This document shows, in pieces, positions 57,009-64,000 of a DNA stretch of 64,000 nt. The DNA lies in assembly GCA_024811115.1 (NCBI GenBank), contig JAKOGH010000072.1, positions 124,001 to 188,000 of the forward strand, given 5' to 3'. The DNA comes from Terana coerulea. Its lineage: Eukaryota; Basidiomycota; Agaricomycetes; Polyporales; Phanerochaetaceae. The position numbers and the translations under genes were made by a program. Below the pieces are notes generated by a model. It was not told the origin of the DNA. It did not search any database and saw nothing but the letters and a program-made list of their open reading frames with translations. How positions within the stretch are numbered: the first letter of the stretch is position 1; each line of letters opens with the position of its first letter.

Positions 57009-57590
57009 TGTTACAAATTTCCCTCAGCGCTAGTCAATAGCACTTAGAGTATAACATCAAGCCACAAGATATGTCATCAAGTCATCACACACTATTACAA
57101 GATGCTGGATCAATTTGCCATGTGCTTGTCAGCATGGTTATTAGGGATATGCCTTATACAGACGTAGGATCCAGAACTCAGATCTGGAACTGTTCTGGAC
57201 TATGACCAGTATAATGTCAGTATGATGTCAATATGACATAACAGACTGATAGTGTACAGTAGCTCAATTAGGACATCTAGATAGTGTTGATGTTAGCATG
57301 ATAGCTAGGTCAGATCTAATAAGGGAGTTAGAGCAGTAGTATGCTCTAGAGCCTTGGTCAGACATTACCTGACTGTATCAGTTAGCATATGGTATTGGAG
57401 GTCTTAGATAGTGTCTGGGGTCCCTTTATACATATATATAAGGAGGCTGGTCTGTGGGCTAAATCCTCAGACTCAACAATATCATTGATTCATATCTGCT
57501 TTACTAGCTCTACTTAAGTCCCTCTGCTTTCCCCACCTCTTTTAAGTTATCCCAGCAAGTGAGTATTATTGTTTTGTGGTAATGTTGAGG
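57009..57590 (+). repeat. 3' LTR of the chromovirus
   Basis: Begins TGTTACAAATTTCCC and ends near TTTTGTGGTAA. Same layout and TATATATAAGG box as the 5' LTR. Confidence 0.85.
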
Positions 57591-58601
57591 CTTTTAAATA
57601 ATCACTCGTGCCAGCTACTAGCAAGTTACCAAATGATGAAAACTGCTACATGTATAAGATTGTGCAATTAGCCTTTATTGAACTTAATGAAACTAGAATT
57701 ATATAACTGTGTGCGATACTATTACTTGGCTTTTACAAATATCCAAGGGTAAAGCAAGGGTGAAGGGTCAAAATTAGTCTACCCCTACTCTCACTCTTTC
57801 CTTACTCTTGCAAATGCCCCTGGGGTTTTTACACCCTTAGTGTGTACTTATTTTATTTACACTGTATATTACTAAAAATCAATACTAAAAGCTAATTTTG
57901 CATTGACAGTGCTTGAGCTATGATGAGTGGTGCCAGAACTGACATGCTGTTCTGGTTCTCTATTAAAAGCCAGTTTTGAGGTTTCTTTACCATCATATTT
58001 GTAAAAGCTGCAACATTTGCAAGAAAAATATGTAACATATGTAAACATATTTAATACATTAATGCGCATCTTTTATTATGGAATGAGCAAAAATCTAGCT
58101 TAAATTGATGCTACAGTGCACTATCTATGTTAAGGCATCCCAGATTTCAATTAAACACAGTATGTATCTTGAGTTATAATTGCAGAGGCCACTAATGCAG
58201 TTAGAAAAGTACAGTATATTTGCTTACTAACGTTAACATTAAGACTCCTTTTAATCAGGCCTGTAAAGGCTGGATTATATATAGTGGCGGTTAAAAGTAA
58301 CATATAAGAGTAATTTGGCCTTAACTTCATTTGGCTGTATTTATTTAACTAGGATGCTTTAGCATACAAGGTAAATATCACAGTGTAGCTGCTACCAATG
58401 CGCATTTTTACAATGCCACATATTACCATATATGGTAATATCATTAGCTATAACGCGCAAAAGGTCTAAATTTGCTGTTACATTTGTCATGCTAGTAACT
58501 CCACCAATAAAATAGGCAATGCTATAATAAAAACATCATAAAACTGCTTAGACAGTATAGCTCTATATGTATATCTGGCATATTTTATTATATCTTTATA
58601 T
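57591..58601. other. AT-rich gene-free stretch
   Basis: No gene. 57745-57815 again shows GGGTAAAG/CTCTTTCC-type words. The rest is AT-rich spacer between two transposons. Confidence 0.4.
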
Positions 58602-58835
58602 ATAGATGCTAGTGTTGCCGTAATGTGGCTGGAAAGTCGCAAGTCATCAAAGTCGAGTCACATTGAAGTCAAGTCAAGTCACATCTGTGACTGCGGCTGC
58701 CTGGCAGCTTGGCTGCGCTCGACTTGCGGCTCGACTTCGGATTGATGCGACTGAAGTCGACCCAATTTGGCAACACGTGCGCAGGCTGTGTGACCTCCCT
58801 TGCTCGTCGTCGTCGCAGCACCCCCGCACGCCAGT

Positions 58836-61800
58836 ATGGCTTCCAAGACAGCCAAAAAGCGTTCTCGGCAGTCCCAAACGCCTCAGCAGGCTACTAAGAA
58901 GCGAAAGCAAGCCCCGAAGGAGGTTCACTGGGACAATGGAGCAATGAGCACACAGTTCAGGCTGCCTCTCGGTAAGTCCTTATCAACTGGTCATCTCTGC
59001 TCACAAACGAGGCTGAAATTGCGACCTCAACTACCTCTAGTGGGGGAAGAGGAGCCAACCGTGTTTGGGCGGAGCACCCTCACCACAGTGGGGGCATCAG
59101 GGTGTTCTAATTGCGTTTACCCCACTGAAACATCAGTGAGTGACCGAAGAACTGATCAGTTGGAAAATCAAATAGTAATCGCTGCATAGATCCTCTGCAC
59201 AAGCGGTGGTTGAGGAGAGTCCTTTGATATTGATAATATCTCTGGCTCTGACCCAGCAAGCCCTCAGAGCCCAACATTTGCATGTATGGCCACCGCTACC
59301 CCTTTGACCACTGCTGCTGCTCCTTCTCAGCCTATATTAGCAACCCCTCGTGGAGCACCATGGAGCACCAAATACACCTCGAGCTAGTCAGCGCCAGAAG
59401 ACACCCACCTGTCAGCAGCATGATTCAGACTCATGACCAGCGGGAAACAAGAGAAAAGGAGCTCAGGACATCTGGACCTTTGTTGATTAGTCTGATCCAA
59501 AGAAAAAAAAGTGCTCGTTTTGCCTGTGCGCATTTTTTACTGAATTTCTGCATTAATTATCTCACTTCATTATAGCCTTGAAGCGAAGCATGACAATGAG
59601 GAGTATAGTGGGCCTAAGTGGTCAGCGAGGGAGTATGGACAATGCATGTAAACATTTTGTTGGCCAGCACCTTGCTGACTGGATCTTATCTTGTGATCGC
59701 CTTATGATCAAAATCACCGCCCAGTTTGCCCAGGAGAAGATTCGGGCATTCCGTGCGTCAGCAAGGCCAGAAGACTGATAAGCCGCCCCAATGCAAGTAT
59801 ACCTAGGCAGGAGTTTTCACATAAGGGCTTTGTGGATGCCATCCTTCGATGGATTGTCTCGGATGATCAGGTACGTCAGTTAGTAAATATTTTAATTTGT
59901 ATAATTTTTAATCTGTCCTAGTCTCTCAATGTTATTGAGAATCCTCATCTTTGGAGTATCTTCCTCATGCTCTGCAAAGAGCTTGAGGATCATGATATTC
60001 CACGGTGCATGACTTTGTGCACTCGGATTGAGGAGGTCTTTGAAGAATATCTCAAAGAACTGGAGAAGGAGATGCAGGTGAGTGCTTGTTGTGGCCTTTA
60101 ATCGCTCTTGGAATTGGCTGATCCGTTTCTTCTTCAGAAATCTGTAGGAAAGATTTCCTTCACGATGGACTTATGGACTGATCCAAACCTCTGGCCATTT
60201 ATGGCTGTTACGGCTCATTAGCTCCAAGCTATCTCTGAGCAAACAGTCAATGGTGAATTATATCGTCTTGTGCTTCGCTCTGACTTGATTGGATTTCATC
60301 AACTACCAACACGGCATACTGGCGAGCATCTGGCATCAGCATTTTTATATGTACTGGATCGAATTGATATTGCAGACAAGGTATGGTTACAGCAATGTTA
60401 GCTAGGTAGAATCTAACATGATTAAACAGATTGGATGGCTTACGATGGACAACGCAACCAATAACGATACCTGCATGCAAGAGCTTGAGAGCGAACTGAA
60501 AAAGCGCAAGATTCCATTCAAGCGTACTGAGCAGCGAATTCAGTATGTGTGCTTTCTTTCTTACATCTGTCATATTGATTTTTTTGCCTAGCTGTTTCCC
60601 TCATATTGTGAACCTTGCCTGTAAGGCCATCTTAGCAGCAATTACCCACCTGGAATATTCTGCTGAGGCCAGCAAGGATTTCGTGCCAACCGATATTACA
60701 CCAGAGAGTTTTTGGATGTAATCACACAAGATCCCATTGCTTTGCTCCGTTCACTCATCCGATTAGTATGTTTTTGTTTTATTTTACACATATTCTAATT
60801 AACTTGTTTATACTCCTTTAGATTCGTGCGTCTTCCTTGCGTAGGCAGCACTTCAACTCAATCCTTGAGTTGATAGAGCGTAAAGCTCTTCAGCTGCTGC
60901 GAGATGTTGAAACTTGCTGGTCTTTAACATTTATCATGATTGAACGTGCTTTGCTTTTACGAGAGGTAAGTATAATTAAATCTTAATTATAATAAATTCT
61001 AATCTCTGTCAAGGCTATTGAAAAGTTCCTCAAAGCTCCTGAATTTGCCGATCTATGCAAATATGCACTACATAGTGTAGAGTGGGAGGTTCTAAAGATA
61101 TTCTATGAAATTCTAAATGTCTAAACCTACTACTCTGGTAGTGTGAAACTGATTACTTGCCTTAGATATCTCATGCATTTCAGCAAGTTCTATTGGCTGA
61201 GTCAACACCGACTCTTGGCAATGCACTTCCAGCTTTCTAGGGCTACAAGCTGCCTGGGAAGAGTGCCAGAAGATGTTCCCTGATGCTGAAGCCATCATTC
61301 AACAAGGCCTTGATAAACTTGCTAGGAGTATAAGGACAAAGCAGATGATAATCGGATATTCACAATTGCCACAAGTACGTATCATAATATAGGCTTTAGC
61401 TAATTGTGAATGCTTCTCACTTATTGATTATAGTTATTAACCCTGGTCTCAAGCTCAAGTGGTTTGAAGAAATGGTGCCTGAGAAGGTTTCGAGGCACGG
61501 TCAATATTCTTAGCTAAAGTAGCCCAGATTTCCTTTCAAAAACCCTATCTGCTGATTTCTTATATTAGATGGCCAAGTACAGGCCACAGTCAAGTTCAGC
61601 AGGCACAAGTGCTGTAGCAGAGCTTGCAAATATCCAACGCCAGCATGCACGGAATATTTTGGGCTTTGGCAAGATGAGCCCGCGACCAACAGAATGCACA
61701 ATTGATGTTGAGCTTACAGCCTATCTCTCAGAGGCTACAGATGATACTGATCCTATTACATACTGGCAAGTATGTAACCACTTTTGTTGCCTAATTCACA

Positions 61801-62137
61801 ATTTTTTCTAATCAGTGCCAGGCCAATCTAAGCGATATCCAACTATCTTCGCCATTGCAATGGATGTTCTGCCTATACAGGCATCTTCGGCCCATGTAAA
61901 CGTGTGTTCTCATCAAGCAAAGAAATAACAACCGCACGGCGAACCGCATGACCCTACAGCTCATGAAGGCCTTGCAAATGCTCAAGTATTCTATTAAGAA
62001 AGGTCATACACTTAACTTTACACAGGGCTTAGGTGTTAACAAGGAGTTGGCTGAGCTTGAAGAGAACACGAATGCCAGAGCTGCTGTACCAGAGGATTTT
62101 CATTCATACACTAAGTTTTGTTGCATACTGATTTAGC
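58836..62137 (+). pseudogene. hAT transposase, intron-rich and probably defective
   Basis: Starts ASKTAKKRSRQSQTPQQ (basic). A BED-like finger is suggested by SDPKKKKCSFC (59485-59525). The RNase-H-like core shows SVGKISFTMDLWTDPNLWPF (near 60140) with the first acidic residue, GWLTMDNATNNDT (near 60440) with the second, and CFPHIVNLACKA (near 60595). A stretch VETCWSLTFIMIERALLL (near 60915) is the hAT core helix. The C-terminal dimerisation region near 61830-62040 reads FAIAMDVLPIQAS and RNRMTLQLMKALQMLKYS, broken by a one-base shift in between. Introns are suggested between these parts. With shifts and a possible stop in the core, I think it is inactive. Confidence 0.72.
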
Positions 62138-63116
62138 TTAGCTACTTTGTTTACTTCGTAACAGTGCCCAATATCACAAGTGTATTCTGCATGCATGAGA
62201 ATACCAGTAAGCATACAAGTAAGCATATCCAGTCATTAATGTGCACATACCATCTTAACAGACAGCAGCATCACAAAACTTGGTCCTAGCCACATAGAGT
62301 TCTTGTACACTGGCCGGCTCAAGGTTGCAGAGCCATGCATGCAGTACTGGCTAGTCATGGACAGAGTGAATATGGCGCTGGCAAAGCAGGCACGGCTGAA
62401 GGAGCGTGACACACCAATGACGCATGCAATAATCTGCTATTGCACGTCCAGCAGCTGCTCTGATAGCACAGGCACACATGCATCTGACTGCGTGCAAGCA
62501 TGACGCAGTACACTGTACTGCATTGCGCTACTGTTGGTGTCGTATGCATTGTGCGCCCCTCTGTTAAGCTCCCGTCTGCATATATCATGCATTGTGCACT
62601 CTTCTGCATGCTGCCATCTATGTGTGTTGTGCACAATGGGCGGTGGCGGCAAAACCATGGGCAGTTTCTTGTCAGGCTGACGCGCGAATGCGGCCCCTTG
62701 GTTCATCGACTGCAGCAGTGTGCAGCGCCCCGCTGACGACGCATGCAATAACGGCCATTGTGCATCCAGGAGCCATGATCTGCAACTGCCTCGCACACTT
62801 GCTAACAGCATCTCTGACTTGGTGACAAAAGACATCTAAGCTAGTTGTGAGGAGCAGTAATACAACGGTGTGCTTACCAAAAGGCTTGCACATAGGCATG
62901 CAGTCGATTTGGACGGCAAGACGGCAGAGGTGTATCCGGTAAGGTGCACAGGCATTTGAGCAGAGCTTACCATATTTGGACCAAAGTTGTAACCTAAGTC
63001 ACAGTTACGTTAGAGCCGCTCAAAGTCAAACCACATGGAGCGACTTGACTTGACTGAGCTTGGCCCAAAAGGGATAAGCCATCAAAAGTCAAGTCACAGT
63101 CGAGTCGAGTCGAGTC
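62138..63116. other. 3' non-coding part of the hAT element
   Basis: Between the transposase end and the right TIR. TGCATG-rich, with no coding sequence; the AAGTC-type subterminal repeats occupy 63020-63116. Confidence 0.5.
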
Positions 63117-63136
63117 ACGGCAACACTAATAGACAC

Positions 63137-64000
63137 AATCACGTTAAACTTGTTTTTGCTATAATACCCAGTTTGGACACATTTTCTAAGCAGCTTCATG
63201 AGTAATGCAGCTATTGTACAGTATTATATCATTGCTCTATCATTCTATTAGTACTTGTATCAAATGTTTGGCATTAGTATCTATTTAATATGCGAAGTTA
63301 TAAATGTTACTCAATATGAGTATCACAGTTATAAACTGGTTTTGACTTCTGCACATATCTAATAAGCTGTAATAAGATGTGTGCAATGTAAATACAAATC
63401 TGCATTCGCGCAAGCAGTTTATGATGCCTTTTAAAGCAATGTATATTTTATTAGTGGAGTTATAAGTAAAACAAATATAATAGCAAATGCAGACTACTTG
63501 TATATTATAGCTATTACTATTATCATGCGTGGTACTCTCTTTCTATTACACTCCACATCTAGCATTCTGGCTTGGGCTTGCTGAAATAGACCTTGCCAGA
63601 TTGTGGGTGACATTAACTGAATTCAGAGGGCTGGCATTGATGGAAGGTGTCTGCGAGCAAGTGCAAGACACTACGAGCAAATTTTTATCTCGTAGCTGCT
63701 AAATGCTTATTATGACACTTAGATTGTTGATTTAAATCATACACATTATCATTCTAAGCTCTTTTCCCTTCTGAATGCGCCTTTGCATCAAAATCCACCT
63801 CTTAGCTGCCTGAATTATACCTTGCAATAATAAGCGCACATATTTGCTGATGTGCTATAATATTTGTGATAGCATTAGATTAGTGTACTGTCTTATAAAA
63901 AAGGTAAAATAGGGCTTTTAGGCATTTAAGAGTAAAACCAATATGTCTATGGGGTCTAATACACTGTGAGTGTGGTAATAAATCTGATACTATCATCTCA
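63137..64000. other. AT-rich gene-free end of the window
   Basis: No gene, repeat end or RNA recognised. Confidence 0.4.

Larger units (their letters stand above)
48586..57590 (+). mobile_element. Ty3/gypsy chromovirus, complete layout but decayed
   Basis: An LTR retrotransposon of about 9 kb: 5' LTR, gag, protease-RT-RNase H-integrase, chromodomain, dUTPase-like domain, polypurine tract GAGGAGGTAA (57000-57008), 3' LTR. The domain order RT before integrase and the chromodomain place it among chromoviruses. Stops and frame changes occur throughout, and a second LTR sits inside pol, so it cannot be autonomous. The element is AT-rich compared with the gene island. Confidence 0.88.
58610..63128 (+). 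mobile_element. hAT-family DNA transposon
   Basis: The ends TAGTGTTGCCGT (58610) and ACGGCAACACTA (63117-63128) are inverted. The flanks ATAGATGC (58602-58609) and ATAGACAC (63129-63136) agree at six of eight bases, fitting the 8 bp target duplication of hAT elements. Both subterminal zones are packed with AAGTC(A/G)AGTC words. Length 4.5 kb with a transposase gene inside. Confidence 0.85.

Noticed and set aside
1..64000. CRISPR arrays, bacterial operons or viral genomes
   Set aside because: No regularly spaced repeats; intron-rich eukaryotic genes throughout.

Overview
The window looks like nuclear DNA from a basidiomycete fungus, probably an Agaricomycete. Genes are GC-rich and cut by many 45-70 bp GT-AG introns. 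Recognisable families include a cerato-platanin, a fungal polysaccharide lyase 14, an HSPA12-type Hsp70-like protein, a D-arabinono-1,4-lactone oxidase, a Kes1-type oxysterol-binding protein and a BED-finger hAT element. I see nothing bacterial, organellar or viral.

Layout. 1-2.4 kb is repeat-rich: a solo gypsy LTR, a second solo LTR with a perfect 5 bp target duplication, and a Ser tRNA gene. 2.7-47.1 kb is the gene island. In order: otubain (+), alpha/beta hydrolase (-), a cerato-platanin relic broken by an LTR (+), an NAD-dependent reductase (+), Kes1/Osh4 (-), HMG-box Nhp6 (-), SurE-like phosphatase 1 (-), cytosolic leucyl-tRNA synthetase (-), Pus3/Deg1 (+), SurE-like phosphatase 2 (+), a second identical Ser tRNA (+), a TIR element, polysaccharide lyase 14 (-), a decayed PL14 copy (-), NOC2 (-), a Cbp6/UQCC2-like gene (-), the Hsp70-like ATPase (+), lactone oxidase (+), Ubc7 (-) and RNA polymerase III subunit RPC2 (-). 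47.2-64 kb is AT-rich repeat DNA: a fold-back element, a Ty3/gypsy chromovirus of about 9 kb with both LTRs and a nested solo LTR, and a hAT transposon of 4.5 kb with 8 bp target duplications.

The genes are mostly unlinked in function. Housekeeping roles are translation and RNA (LeuRS, Pus3, NOC2, RPC2, Ser tRNAs), ubiquitin (otubain, Ubc7), sterol transport (Kes1) and chromatin (Nhp6). A secreted set (two SurE-like phosphatases, PL14, the hydrolase, the cerato-platanin relic) lies among them and has paralogues, decay and repeats.

The points most worth following are: the gypsy element carrying a dUTPase-like domain after its chromodomain; a cerato-platanin gene that lost both its start codon and its 3' end; an 18-nt microexon holding the otubain active-site cysteine; an Hsp70-like ATPase with an MGCC lipidation-type N terminus; and about a dozen single-base frameshifts in otherwise well conserved, often essential genes, which suggest assembly indels rather than dead genes. 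I found no clearly new biological system.
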